From the NCBI RefSeq assembly GCF_006547145.1, contig NZ_CP041244.1, positions 2,728,001 to 2,792,000 on the forward strand: a stretch of 64,000 nucleotides of DNA. The letters run 5' to 3'. The notes beneath the pieces were generated by a model. The model did not search any database, was not told where the DNA came from, and was given only the letters and a program-made list of their open reading frames with translations. The translations under genes and the position numbers were made by a program. Positions 42,602 through 53,239 of the stretch are shown in pieces. Within the stretch, counting starts at the first letter, position 1; each line of letters starts with the position of its first letter. This DNA comes from Actinomadura sp. WMMA1423 (GTDB lineage Bacteria > Actinomycetota > Actinomycetes > Streptosporangiales > Streptosporangiaceae).

Positions 42602-44305
42602 ATGGTGGATCCCGGCACAGTCGTCAACGTGATCAAACAGGCCCGCGACCGGCGGACGGCCCCGCTGATCCTCGAACTGGACCTCACCGAGGGCATCGTC
42701 GAGACCGCGCCGTCCGACCCCGTCTCGGCGATCCTGTCCATGCGCCGGACGAGCCTGCGCGACGTCCTGGACGGGCTGCGCCGCGCCCGCTCCGACAGCC
42801 GGGTGCGCGCCCTCGTCGTGAAGGTCACCGGCACCGTCGGGCTGGCGCTCGCCCAGGAGCTGCGCGAGGCCGTCCAGGGCCTGCGGGACGCGGGCAAGCT
42901 CACCGTCGCCTGGGCCGAGACGTTCGGCGAGGGCGGCCGCGGCACCGTCCCCTTCTACCTGGCCACCGGGTTCGACAAGGTCTACCTCCAGCCCACCGGC
43001 GAGGTCGGGCTCACCGGCGTCGCGCTGGAGGAGCCGTTCTTCGCCGGGGCGCTGGAGAAGGCGGGCGTCCGCCCGCGGTTCGCCAAGCGCTACGAGTACA
43101 AGACCATGGCGAACACGTTCATGGAGAAGACCTACACGCCCGAGCACGAGGAGTCGTCGCAGCGCCTCGTCGCCTCGCTCGGCGAGCAGATCACCGCCGG
43201 GATCGCCGCCGCCCGCGGCCTGCCGGAGGACAAGGTCCGCGAGCTCACCGACCGCGGCCCGCTGCTGGCCGCCGAGGCGCTGGAGGCGGGCCTCGTCGAC
43301 GGCCTCGCCTACCGCGACGAGGTCTACGGCGGCCTGCGCGAGGAGTTCGGCGAGGAGGCGCAGCTGCGCTTCGTCTCCCGCTACAACCGCGCGCACGGCC
43401 TCGCGGGCCGCCTCCCGCAGCCCGGCAGGCAGGACGTGGTCGCGTTCATCAACGGGCAGGGCCCGATCCGGCTCGGCCGCAGCGGCCGCGGCGGCCCGCT
43501 GCCGAACTCGGGCCCCGCGATGGGCTCGGACACGGTCGGCGCCGCGTTCCGCTCCGCGGTGAAGGACGACCGGGTCAAGGCGATCGTGTTCCGCGTCAAC
43601 AGCCCGGGCGGGTCCGCCGTCGCCTCCGACGCGATCTGGCGCGAGGTCGTCCTCGCCCGCCGCGCCGGCAAGCCCGTGATCGTCTCCATGGGCAACGTCG
43701 CCGCGTCCGGCGGCTACTACGTCTCGATGGCCGCCGACACGATCGTGGCGCAGCCCGGCACGATCACCGGCTCGATCGGCGTCGTGGTCGGCAAGGCCGT
43801 GGTGAACGACCTGCTGGAGCGGGTCGGCATCGGCCTCGGCTCGGTCGCCGACGGCGACCACGCCCGCATGTTCAGCGCCACCAAGGACTTCAGCGACTCC
43901 GAGTGGGAGCGCGTCAACGCCTCCCTCGACCAGATCTACGACGACTTCACCTCCAAGGTCGCCGAGGGCCGCGACCTGACCCGCGAGCGCGTCCACGAGC
44001 TGGCCCGCGGCCGGGTCTGGACGGGCGCCGACGCCCGCGAGCGCGGTCTCGTCGACGAGCTCGGCGGCATCGACCTGGCCCTGGAGATCGCCCGCAAGAA
44101 GGGGGGCCTGGCCTCCGACGCCCCGGTCCGGCTCTACCCGCACGCCTCGCCGCTGGAGCGGCTGCGCCCGCCGGAGTCGAGCGAGGACCGCGCCGCCGCG
44201 TCCGCGCGCCTGGACGGGTGGGGCTCGCTCGGCGGCCTCGCCGCGCGGCTCGGCCTGCCCGCCGCCGGCCCGCTCACCCTGCCCGGCTCGTGGGAGATCC
44301 GCTGA
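42602..44305 (+). CDS. sppA: Signal peptide peptidase SppA (S49 family, two-domain)
   Basis: A 567-residue protease of the 67K type with duplicated S49 domains. The catalytic Ser is in MGNVAASGGYYVSMAADTIVAQPGTITGSIGV in the C-terminal domain; the Lys of the dyad is probably in KRYEYKTMANTFM in the N-terminal domain (about residue 165). Unlike E. coli SppA, no N-terminal membrane anchor is visible, so this form may be cytosolic or peripherally bound. Helices before the C-terminus are polar. The flavin reductase start overlaps its end. Confidence 0.93.
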   Translation: MVDPGTVVNVIKQARDRRTAPLILELDLTEGIVETAPSDPVSAILSMRRTSLRDVLDGLRRARSDSRVRALVVKVTGTVGLALAQELREAVQGLRDAGKLTVAWAETFGEGGRGTVPFYLATGFDKVYLQPTGEVGLTGVALEEPFFAGALEKAGVRPRFAKRYEYKTMANTFMEKTYTPEHEESSQRLVASLGEQITAGIAAARGLPEDKVRELTDRGPLLAAEALEAGLVDGLAYRDEVYGGLREEFGEEAQLRFVSRYNRAHGLAGRLPQPGRQDVVAFINGQGPIRLGRSGRGGPLPNSGPAMGSDTVGAAFRSAVKDDRVKAIVFRVNSPGGSAVASDAIWREVVLARRAGKPVIVSMGNVAASGGYYVSMAADTIVAQPGTITGSIGVVVGKAVVNDLLERVGIGLGSVADGDHARMFSATKDFSDSEWERVNASLDQIYDDFTSKVAEGRDLTRERVHELARGRVWTGADARERGLVDELGGIDLALEIARKKGGLASDAPVRLYPHASPLERLRPPESSEDRAAASARLDGWGSLGGLAARLGLPAAGPLTLPGSWEIR

Positions 44306-44790
44306 GCGCGGGCACCGCCGGATTCGTCGAGGCCGTCGCGGGCTTCGCCACGGGCGTGGTCGTGCTGACCGTCCGCGACGGCCGCGACGACCTCGGCACC
44401 ACGGTCACCTCGTTCATGTCGGTGTCGCTGGAGCCGCCGATGGTCGTGGCGAGCGTGGCGACCTCGTCCTACCTCACCGAGGTGCTGGGCCGAAGCCCGC
44501 GCTGGGCCGCGACGGTCCTGTCCGGGGCGCAGCGCGCGCTGGCGGGCCGGTTCGCCGCCGAGGGCCGCCCGAGCGCCCGCATCCTGCTGGCGAGCGAGCC
44601 CCACCACCGCGGCGAGCACTCCGGGGCCCTCGTCCTCGACCAGGGCGTCTCGGCCCTGGAGTGCGAGACCCGCCAGAGCGTCGAGGCGGGCGACCACACC
44701 CTCTTCGTCGCCGAGGTCGTCTCGACCGACTACGTCAGCGCCGGGCAGACCCCCCTCGTGAGGGTCGCCCGGCGCTATCTGCCCGTCTAG
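44290..44790 (+). CDS. Flavin reductase domain protein
   Basis: A 166-residue HpaC-like FMN-binding split barrel that reduces FMN or FAD for partner monooxygenases. Typical segments: GFATGVVVLTVRDGRDDLGTTVTSFMSVSLEPPMVVASVATSSYL, and ALECETRQSVEAGDHTLFVAEVV. The GTG at 44290 overlaps sppA by 16 bases; CTG 44302 is the alternative. No monooxygenase is adjacent, so the acceptor is unknown. Confidence 0.88.
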   Translation: MGDPLSAGTAGFVEAVAGFATGVVVLTVRDGRDDLGTTVTSFMSVSLEPPMVVASVATSSYLTEVLGRSPRWAATVLSGAQRALAGRFAAEGRPSARILLASEPHHRGEHSGALVLDQGVSALECETRQSVEAGDHTLFVAEVVSTDYVSAGQTPLVRVARRYLPV

Positions 44791-44800
44791 GGCCGCCCGT

Positions 44801-45337
44801 CTACGACTTCGGGAAGCGCTCCAGGAAGCCGCGCAGGTCGTCGGCGTGCTCCTCCTCCTGCGCGAGGATCTGCTCGAAGACGCGCTTGGTGGTGGGGTCG
44901 CCGTCGCCGAGCCACTGGATGATCTCGGTGTAGGACGCGATGGCGATCCGCTCCGCCACCAGGTCCTCCTTGAGCATCTCCACGAGGTCGAGGCTGGCGT
45001 TGTACTCGGCGTGCGCCCGGGTGGAGAGGGTGTCGGGGGAGAAGTCGGGCTCCCCGCCGAGCTGGACGATCCGCTCCGCCAGCATGTCGGCGTGCTGCTG
45101 CTCCTCGGCCGCGTGCTCGAGGAACTCGCTCGCGACGGTCTCGGCGTGGATCCCGGTGGCCGTGTAGTAGTGCCGCTTGTACCGCAGCACGCACACGATC
45201 TCCGTCGCCAGGGCCTCGTTGCAGACCTGGATCACGCGCTCCAGGTCCGCGCCGTAGGCCTCGGTGATCGGGCCTTTATCGATCTCCTGCCGAGCACGCT
45301 CGCGCAGGGTCTTGATGTCCGTCAGGAACTCCGCCAT
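44801..45337 (-). CDS. Bacterioferritin/Dps-like ferritin-family protein
   Basis: A 178-residue four-helix ferritin-like protein. Iron ligand motifs are ATEIVCVLRYKRHYYT, EFLEHAAEEQQHADMLAERI (ExxH) and AERIAIASYTEIIQWLG...ILAQEEEHADDL (ExxH), so a diiron centre should form. No heme-ligand Met at the usual position is obvious. The gene lies 20 bp downstream of hutI on the same strand and may be cotranscribed with the hut operon. Confidence 0.92.
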   Translation of the reverse strand: MAEFLTDIKTLRERARQEIDKGPITEAYGADLERVIQVCNEALATEIVCVLRYKRHYYTATGIHAETVASEFLEHAAEEQQHADMLAERIVQLGGEPDFSPDTLSTRAHAEYNASLDLVEMLKEDLVAERIAIASYTEIIQWLGDGDPTTKRVFEQILAQEEEHADDLRGFLERFPKS

Positions 45338-45357
45338 CTAGGGGCCTCCACAGTCGA

Positions 45358-46530
45358 CTATTGGATGTCGTCTACCCGGCGCCCGTGCTTCCACACGGCG
45401 TGTGTCAGGGGCACTCCCGGCCGGTATGCGAGGTGGATGTAGGACGGCGCGTCGAGGACGTGGACGTCGGCGCGGGCTCCCGGCGCGAGGTGCCCCACGT
45501 CGGTGCGGCGGAGGGCGCGGGCACCGCCCGCCGTCGCCGACCAGACGGCCTCGGCGGGCGTCATGCGCATGTCGCGGACGGCCACGGCGACGCAGAACGC
45601 CATGCTGGAGCTGTAGCAGGATCCGGGGTTGCAGTCGGTGGCGAGGGCGACGGTGGCCCCGGCTTCGAGCAGGCGGCGGGCGTCCGGGTAGGGCTGGCGG
45701 GTGGAGAACTCGACACCGGGCAGGAGCGTCGCGACCGTCCGGGACGAGGCGAGGGCGTCCACGTCGGCGTCGCTGAGGAACGTGCAGTGGTCGGCGGACG
45801 CGGCCTCCAGCTCGACCGCGAGCCGCACGGCGGGGCCCTGCGTGAGCTGGTTCGCGTGGAGGCGCGGCGACAGGCCCGCCTTGACGCCCGCCGTGAGCAC
45901 CTCCCGGGCCTGGTCGGCGTCGAAGGCGCCCTCCTCGCAGAAGACGTCCACCCAGCGGGCGTGCGGGGCGCAGGCGGCGAGCATGTCGGTTGCGGCGAGG
46001 CGGGCGTACCCGGCGGCGTCGCCCGCGTACTCGGCCGGGACGACGTGGGCGCCGAGGTAGGTCACCTCGTCGGCGTACTCGGCGGCGATGCGCACGGCGC
46101 GCGCCTCCTGCTCGACCGTGAGGCCGTAGCCGGACTTGCACTCGACCGTCGTGACGCCCTGGCGGGCCATCTCCTCCACGAGCCGGCGCACGTTGGCGCG
46201 CAGCTCGTCGTCGGACGCGGCGCGCGTGCGCTCGACGGTCGTGCGGATGCCGCCCGCCGCGTACTTCTCGCCGCTCATCCGGGCGGCGAACTCCTCGGCG
46301 CGCTCGCCCGCGAAGACCAGGTGGGCGTGGGAGTCCACGAAGCCGGGCAGCACCGCCCGCCCCCCGGCGTCGAACGACTCGTCGGCGGCGGGGGCGCGGG
46401 AGGACGGGCCCGTCCACGCGACCGCGCCGTCCTCGATCACCAGCGCCGCGTCGCGGACGACGGCCAGGCCGTCCCCCACGGCGGGGTCGTTGGTGACGAG
46501 CTCCCCGATGTTGGTGATGACCGTGCTCAC
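45358..46530 (-). CDS. hutI: Imidazolonepropionase HutI
   Basis: A 390-residue zinc amidohydrolase for the third step of histidine breakdown, opening imidazolonepropionate to N-formimino-glutamate. Motifs: [43 protein letters not shown], the metal-His and substrate site in [37 protein letters not shown] and [11 protein letters not shown]. It is the last hut gene in the operon, 46 bp after hutF. Confidence 0.96.
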   Translation of the reverse strand: MSTVITNIGELVTNDPAVGDGLAVVRDAALVIEDGAVAWTGPSSRAPAADESFDAGGRAVLPGFVDSHAHLVFAGERAEEFAARMSGEKYAAGGIRTTVERTRAASDDELRANVRRLVEEMARQGVTTVECKSGYGLTVEQEARAVRIAAEYADEVTYLGAHVVPAEYAGDAAGYARLAATDMLAACAPHARWVDVFCEEGAFDADQAREVLTAGVKAGLSPRLHANQLTQGPAVRLAVELEAASADHCTFLSDADVDALASSRTVATLLPGVEFSTRQPYPDARRLLEAGATVALATDCNPGSCYSSSMAFCVAVAVRDMRMTPAEAVWSATAGGARALRRTDVGHLAPGARADVHVLDAPSYIHLAYRPGVPLTHAVWKHGRRVDDIQ

Positions 46531-46576
46531 CGGGGCAGGATCTCACGCGGGGCGGGTCTCGTGCGGGGCACGGGTC

Positions 46577-47935
46577 TCACGCGGCGGGCGGGCCGGCGGT
46601 GACGGCGGCGATGGACTCGGCGAGCGCCGCGGGCACGTCCTCGACCAGCAGGTGCCGGCCGTCGTGGACGACCTGGCGGCCGGAAACGACGACGTGCCGC
46701 ACGTCGGCGGCGGTGGCGGCGAACACGGCGGCCTCGGCGGCGTGGTCCGGGGCGGCGCCCGCGGTGCGGACCGAGTCGAGGGCGACGGTGACGAGGTCGG
46801 CGTAGGCGCCGGGTTCCAGCCGCCCCGCCTCGGGCCAGCCGAGCCCGGAGTGTCCGTTGGACGTGGCGGCGGCGAGCAGTTCCCCGGCCGTCCAGTGGCC
46901 GCGGGCCCGGGTGCGGAGTCGCTCGTCCAGCTCGACCGCGCGGGCCTCCTCGAACAGGTCGACGACGGCGTGCTGGTCGGAGCCGAGGCAGATCGGGGAG
47001 CCGGCGTCCGCCAGGTCGCGGGCGGGGCCGATGCCGTCGGCGAGGTCCCGCTCGGTGGTCGGGCACATGCACACGCCGGTGGTCGTCGCCGCCAGCAGGC
47101 CGATGTCCTCCTCGGTGAGATGCGTCGCGTGGACGGCGGTGGTGAGCGCGCCGAGCGCCCCGGCCTCGGCGAGCAGGCGCGCCGGCGTCATGCCGTAGGC
47201 GTCCAGGCAGCCGCGGTTCTCGGCGGGCTGCTCGGACAGGTGGACGTGCAGCGGCGCGCGGCGCTCCCGCGCCCACGACGCGACGGCGTGCAACTGCTCG
47301 CGCGGCACCGCGCGGACCGAGTGGATCGCGGCGCCGACGCGGGCGTGGAGCCGCTCCGCCTTGCCGGTCTGCTCGTACAGGCTGTCGACGCGGCGCACCC
47401 AGTTGCCGGCGGTGCCGTCCCCGAACCGGAGCTGCGGCCCGGCGAGCGGGCGGCCGATGCCGCCGGTCAGGTAGCAGGCGTCGAGGAGGGTGATCCGGAT
47501 GCCCGCGTCGGCCGCGGCGGCGATCAGCGCCTCGCCCATCGCGTTCGGGTCCCCGTAGGGGGCGCCGCCCGGCCGGTGGTGCAGGTAGTGGAACTCGCCG
47601 ACGCAGCTGATCCCGGCGAGGGCCATCTCGGCGAACACCGCCGTGGCGAGGGCGCGGTAGGAGTCGGGGTCGAGCCGGTCGGCGACCTGGTACATCTGCT
47701 CGCGCCACGTCCAGAACGTCCCGGAGTGCGCCTGGACGCGGGAGCGGAGCGCGCGGTGGAACGCGTGGGAGTGGGCGTTGGCGAGACCCGGCAGGGTCAG
47801 GCCGGGGAGAGGGATGGCGCCCGGCGCGGCCGGGACTCCGGGGGTGACGCGGGTGATCCGCTCGCCGTCGGCCTCGATGAGCACGTCGGCCGCGACGCCG
47901 TCGCCTAGCCAGGCGAACTGGGCATGCCACTGCAT
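46577..47935 (-). CDS. hutF: Formimidoylglutamate deiminase HutF
   Basis: A 452-residue amidohydrolase converting N-formimino-L-glutamate to N-formyl-L-glutamate and ammonia, the fourth step in the five-step hut route. Metal-binding LANAHSHAFHRALRSR, FWTWREQMYQVADRLDP, GEFHYLHHRPGG, PLHVHLSEQPAENRGCLDAYG and ICLGSDQHAVVDLFEEAR fit HutF closely. Start ATG 47935 (MQWHAQFAWLGDG) precedes the family N-terminus. The start lies 10 bp downstream of the M20 gene. Confidence 0.95.
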   Translation of the reverse strand: MQWHAQFAWLGDGVAADVLIEADGERITRVTPGVPAAPGAIPLPGLTLPGLANAHSHAFHRALRSRVQAHSGTFWTWREQMYQVADRLDPDSYRALATAVFAEMALAGISCVGEFHYLHHRPGGAPYGDPNAMGEALIAAAADAGIRITLLDACYLTGGIGRPLAGPQLRFGDGTAGNWVRRVDSLYEQTGKAERLHARVGAAIHSVRAVPREQLHAVASWARERRAPLHVHLSEQPAENRGCLDAYGMTPARLLAEAGALGALTTAVHATHLTEEDIGLLAATTTGVCMCPTTERDLADGIGPARDLADAGSPICLGSDQHAVVDLFEEARAVELDERLRTRARGHWTAGELLAAATSNGHSGLGWPEAGRLEPGAYADLVTVALDSVRTAGAAPDHAAEAAVFAATAADVRHVVVSGRQVVHDGRHLLVEDVPAALAESIAAVTAGPPAA

Positions 47936-47945
47936 GGTCGGCTTC

Positions 47946-49145
47946 CTACCCGCGCGCCAGGTCGTCCAGTACCGCGGCGAGGGCCTCGACCCCGGCCAGG
48001 CAGTCGGCCGGCTCGGCGAACTCCTCGGGGGCGTGCGACACCCCGGTCGGGTTCCGCACGAACAGCATCGCCGTCGGCAGCCGCGCCGACAGGACGCCCG
48101 CGTCGTGCCCGGCGCCCGTCGGCAGGACGGGGGCGCCGCGCAGCGCCGCGCGGACGCGGTCGCGAAGCGCCACGTCGAAGTCGACGATCTCGGTGTAGGA
48201 CTCCTCGGCAAGGTCGACGCTGACCCGGTGCGGGCGCGCCGCGATCCGCGCGGCCTCGTCGACCTCCTTCACGGTCCGGCGGACGGCGTCCTCGGCGGGG
48301 CCCCGGGCGTCCAGCCAGGCGGTCACGGCAGAGGGGATCGCGTTGACGCCGTTCGGCTCGACCCGGACCTTCCCCACCGTCGCGACGGTCCCGTTGCGCT
48401 CGGCGGCCTCGCGCGCGGCGAGGACCATGTGCGCGAACGGCAGCATCGGGTCGCGCCGGTCGGGCAGCCCGGTCGTCCCGGCGTGGTTGCCCTCGCCCGC
48501 GAAGCCGAACCGCCACCGGCCGTGCGGCACGATCGCGCTCGCGACGCCGACCGGCTCCTCCAGCGCCCTGCCCTGCTCGACGTGGAGTTCGACGTAGCAG
48601 GAGATCCGCCCGAGGAGGTCCTCGTCGGGGCCGATGGCGTGCGGGTCGAGCCCGGCGTTGTGCACGACCTCGGCGAAGGTGTGCCCGTCCGCGTCGGTGA
48701 GGCCGCGCGCCCTGGCCGGGTCGATCGCGCCGGCCAGCAGCCGGGAGCCGAGGCACGCCACCCCGAACCGCGCGCCCTCCTCCTCGGCGAACGCCCCGAT
48801 GCCGATCGGGCGCGCGGGCCGGACGCCGCGCTCGCGGAGCACGTCGACCGCCGCGAACGCCGAGACGACGCCGAGCGGCCCGTCGAACGCTCCCCCGCCG
48901 GGCACGGAGTCGAGATGGCTGCCGGTGAGGACGGCGCCCGTGCGGGTCCCGTCCTCGGGGTACCACCAGGCGACCATGTTCCCGTTGGGGTCGTGTTCGA
49001 CGTCGAGGCCGCGGCGCCGGGCCTCGTCGGCGAACCAGGCGCGGCACTCCAGCTCGGGCGGCGTCCACGCGAACCGGTGGTAGCCGCCGGTCGCCGCGTC
49101 CCGCCCGACCGGCAGCAGTTCCGCCCACATCTCCTCGAAGCTCAT
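47946..49145 (-). CDS. M20 amidohydrolase in hut operon (allantoate amidohydrolase-like; probable formylglutamate deformylase)
   Basis: A 399-residue zinc amidase of the hydantoinase/carbamoylase type. Metal ligands are in TGSHLDSVPGGGAFDGPLGV, AFAEEEGARFG, ELHVEQGRALEE and TGVSHAPEEF. Such proteins are usually annotated allantoate amidohydrolase. Here it is flanked by hutF and hutU with 10-bp spacings, and no hutG gene is present in the window. N-formylglutamate, the HutF product, needs an amide hydrolase, so this enzyme probably fills the HutG role. That role is an inference from context. Confidence 0.85.
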   Translation of the reverse strand: MSFEEMWAELLPVGRDAATGGYHRFAWTPPELECRAWFADEARRRGLDVEHDPNGNMVAWWYPEDGTRTGAVLTGSHLDSVPGGGAFDGPLGVVSAFAAVDVLRERGVRPARPIGIGAFAEEEGARFGVACLGSRLLAGAIDPARARGLTDADGHTFAEVVHNAGLDPHAIGPDEDLLGRISCYVELHVEQGRALEEPVGVASAIVPHGRWRFGFAGEGNHAGTTGLPDRRDPMLPFAHMVLAAREAAERNGTVATVGKVRVEPNGVNAIPSAVTAWLDARGPAEDAVRRTVKEVDEAARIAARPHRVSVDLAEESYTEIVDFDVALRDRVRAALRGAPVLPTGAGHDAGVLSARLPTAMLFVRNPTGVSHAPEEFAEPADCLAGVEALAAVLDDLARG

Positions 49146-49155
49146 GCCGCGCCTC

Positions 49156-50811
<1,656 letters not shown>

Positions 50812-50822
50812 GTTCGACTCCT

Positions 50823-52367
50823 TCAGGACAGCGGGCCGGTGACGGCCTCGGCGGCGGCGACCAGTGAGCCGTCCCGGACCAGCGCGGTCGCGGCGGCGAT
50901 CTCGGGGGCGAGGTAGCGGTCCGGGCCGGGCGGCGGGACGGCCTCGCGCAGCCTGGCGACCACGGCGGCGGTGGCCGGGCCGGGACGCAGCGGGGTGCGC
51001 AGCTCCAGCGCCCGCGCGGCGGTGAGGATCTCGACGGCGACCACCTGGGCGAGGCCGTCCACGGCGCGGCGCAGCTTGCGCGCCGAGCTCCAGCCCATCG
51101 AGACGTGGTCCTCCTGCATCGCCGAGCTCGGGATCGAGTCGGCGCTCGCCGGGACGGCGAGGCGCTTCAGCTCCGACACGATCGCGGCCTGCGTGTACTG
51201 GGCGATCATGTGGCCGGAGTCGACGCCGGGGTCGTCGGCGAGGAAGGCGGGCAGCCCGGCGGAGCGCCCCTTGTCGAGCATCCGGTCGGTGCGGCGCTCG
51301 GACATCGAGGCGACGTCGGCGGCCGGGACGGCGAGGAAGTCCAGCACGTAGGCGACCGGAGCGCCGTGGAAGTTGCCGTTGGACTCGACCCGCCCGTCCG
51401 GCAGGACGACGGGGTTGTCCACGGCGGACGCCAGCTCCCGCCCCGCGACGAGTTCGGCGTGCGCGAGCGTGTCGCGGGCGGCGCCGTTCACCTGCGGGGC
51501 GCAGCGCAGCGAGTAGGCGTCCTGCACGCGGGTGCAGTCGGGGCCGCGGTGCGACTCCATGATCTCCGAGTCGGCCAGCAGCGCCCGCAGGTTCGCGGCC
51601 GAGGCGGCCTGGCCGGGGTGGGGCCGCAGGTTCTGCAGGTCGGCGGCGAAGACGCGGTCGGTGCCGAGCAGCGCCTCGACGCTCATCGCGGCGGCGAGGT
51701 CGGCGGCGGTGAGCAGCCGCCGCAGGTCGTTGATGGCGAGGACGAGCATGCCGAGCATCCCGTCCGTGCCGTTCAGCAGGGCCAGGCCCTCCTTGGCGCC
51801 GAGCTCGACCGGCGTGATGCCCGCGTCGCGCAGGGCGTCCGCCGCCGGCCTCAGCTCGCCGGAGGCGTCCCTGACCGACCCCTCGCCGATCAGCGCGAGG
51901 GCGACGTGGGCGAGCGGCGCCAGGTCGCCGGAGCAGCCGAGGCTCCCGTACTCGAAGACCTGCGGGGTGATGCCCGCGTTGAGCAGCTCGGCCAGGGTCC
52001 CGGCGGTGACGGGCTGGACGCCGGTCCGTCCCGTGGCGAGCGTCCGCAGCCTGAGCAGCATCAGCGCCCGGACGACCTCCCGCTCGACCTCGGCCCCCGA
52101 CCCCGCCGCGTGCGAGCGGACGATGTTCAGCTGGAGCTGCGCCCGCATCTCGGGCGCGATGTGCCGGGTGGCGAGCGCCCCGAAGCCCGTCGAGACGCCG
52201 TAGACCGGCGTCGGGCGGGCCGACAGCTCCTCGATGTGGGCCCGGGCCTCACCGATCAGCTTCAGCGCCTCGCCGGACAGCGCGACCCTGGCACCGTCCC
52301 GCGCGACCGCCACGACCTGCTCGAAGGCCAGCGGTTCCGGCCCGACCTCCACGCCTGCGTGCCCCAT
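50823..52367 (-). CDS. hutH: Histidine ammonia-lyase HutH (CSG MIO triad)
   Basis: A 514-residue enzyme converting histidine to urocanate, the first step. Motifs: [31 protein letters not shown] (the MIO triad reads Cys-Ser-Gly rather than the common Ala-Ser-Gly), [23 protein letters not shown] and [12 protein letters not shown]. Start ATG 52367 (MGHAGVEVG) is favoured because GGGTAGGGG is 7 bases upstream; other in-frame ATGs at 52403 and 52394 lie in a repetitive GGTGGGTA-type stretch. First gene of the hut operon and divergent from the IclR regulator. Confidence 0.96.
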   Translation of the reverse strand: MGHAGVEVGPEPLAFEQVVAVARDGARVALSGEALKLIGEARAHIEELSARPTPVYGVSTGFGALATRHIAPEMRAQLQLNIVRSHAAGSGAEVEREVVRALMLLRLRTLATGRTGVQPVTAGTLAELLNAGITPQVFEYGSLGCSGDLAPLAHVALALIGEGSVRDASGELRPAADALRDAGITPVELGAKEGLALLNGTDGMLGMLVLAINDLRRLLTAADLAAAMSVEALLGTDRVFAADLQNLRPHPGQAASAANLRALLADSEIMESHRGPDCTRVQDAYSLRCAPQVNGAARDTLAHAELVAGRELASAVDNPVVLPDGRVESNGNFHGAPVAYVLDFLAVPAADVASMSERRTDRMLDKGRSAGLPAFLADDPGVDSGHMIAQYTQAAIVSELKRLAVPASADSIPSSAMQEDHVSMGWSSARKLRRAVDGLAQVVAVEILTAARALELRTPLRPGPATAAVVARLREAVPPPGPDRYLAPEIAAATALVRDGSLVAAAEAVTGPLS

Positions 52368-52447
52368 ACCAAAACCCCTACCCACCAAACCCATACCCAC
52401 CATTGGAGCGCGTCCGGGGCCGCGGCCCCAGCCCCCGGCCGCGCTCT

Positions 52448-52467
52448 TTGTCTCGTATACGAGACAA
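52448..52467. promoter_or_regulatory. Perfect 20-bp palindrome, candidate IclR operator
   Basis: TTGTCTCGTATACGAGACAA reads the same on both strands. It lies 7 bp upstream of the IclR start codon and about 80 bp from the hutH start, in the shared 107-bp gap. IclR regulators bind dyads in such positions, so it is a strong candidate for control of both directions. Confidence 0.7.
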
Positions 52468-52474
52468 TCGGAGC

Positions 52475-53236
52475 ATGAGCCAGGTCCCGGCCGCCCGCCG
52501 CGCGCTGGCGGTGCTGCGCCTCCTGGCGGGGGCGCCCGGCCCCCTGCCCGCCTCGGCGATCGCCCGCTCCCTCGGGCTGCCGCGCTCCAGCGCCTACCAC
52601 CTGCTGACCGCGATGGCCGAGGACGGCTTCGTCACCTACATCCCCGAGGAGCGCCGCTGGGGCCTCGGGGTCGCCGCCTTCGAGATCGGCTCCGCCTACC
52701 TGCGCCACGAGCCCCTGGAGCGCCTTGCCCGCCCCCTGCTGCGCCGCCTGGTCGACCGCGTGGGCGAGATCGCGCAGCTCGGCGTCCTGCACGGCGCGGA
52801 GACCCTCTACCTGCTGAAGGAGCAGCCGCCCCGGCACGCCACGCTGGTCACCGACGTGGGCGTCCGCATGCCCGCCCAGCTCACCGCCAGCGGCCGCTCG
52901 ATCCTGGCCTACCTGCCGCCCGCGCAGGTGAGGGCCCTGTTCCCGGGCCGCTTCGTGGACCGCACCGGCCGGGGCCCCTCCACCCTGCGCGACCTGCGCC
53001 GCACCCTCGCCGAGGACGCCCGCCGGGGCTGGGCGGCCGAGGACGGCCACATCACCGAGGGGTTCGCCAGCATCGCCGCCTGCGCCTTCGACCACACCGG
53101 CCGCCCCACCGCCGCGATCACGGTGACGTTCCGCCGTGAAGACCACCCCGAACCCGGGTGGCCCGCCCTGGCCGACCAGGTCCGCACCACGGCCGCCGCC
53201 CTCACGACCCGCCTGACCGGCCGTCCCCCGGCCTGA
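52475..53236 (+). CDS. IclR family regulator (probable hut regulator)
   Basis: A 253-residue IclR protein. HTH region: AARRALAVLRLLAGAPGPLPASAIARSLGLPRSSAYHLLTAMAEDGFVTYIPEERRWGLGVAAFEIG (residues about 5-75); the effector domain contains VDRVGEIAQLGVLHGAETLYLLKEQP and GFASIAACAFDHTGRPTAAITV. The ATG at 52475 follows GGAG. Gene context makes the hut operon its likely target and a hut intermediate such as urocanate its likely ligand. Neither is proven by sequence. Confidence 0.92.
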   Translation: MSQVPAARRALAVLRLLAGAPGPLPASAIARSLGLPRSSAYHLLTAMAEDGFVTYIPEERRWGLGVAAFEIGSAYLRHEPLERLARPLLRRLVDRVGEIAQLGVLHGAETLYLLKEQPPRHATLVTDVGVRMPAQLTASGRSILAYLPPAQVRALFPGRFVDRTGRGPSTLRDLRRTLAEDARRGWAAEDGHITEGFASIAACAFDHTGRPTAAITVTFRREDHPEPGWPALADQVRTTAAALTTRLTGRPPA

Positions 53237-53239
53237 CCG

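Noticed and set aside
41879..44143. Extension of the NUDIX/PIN frame upstream over 2 kb on the minus strand
   Set aside because: This stretch is antisense to the thioesterase and sppA, and the conserved NUDIX part starts at the ATG at 41878.
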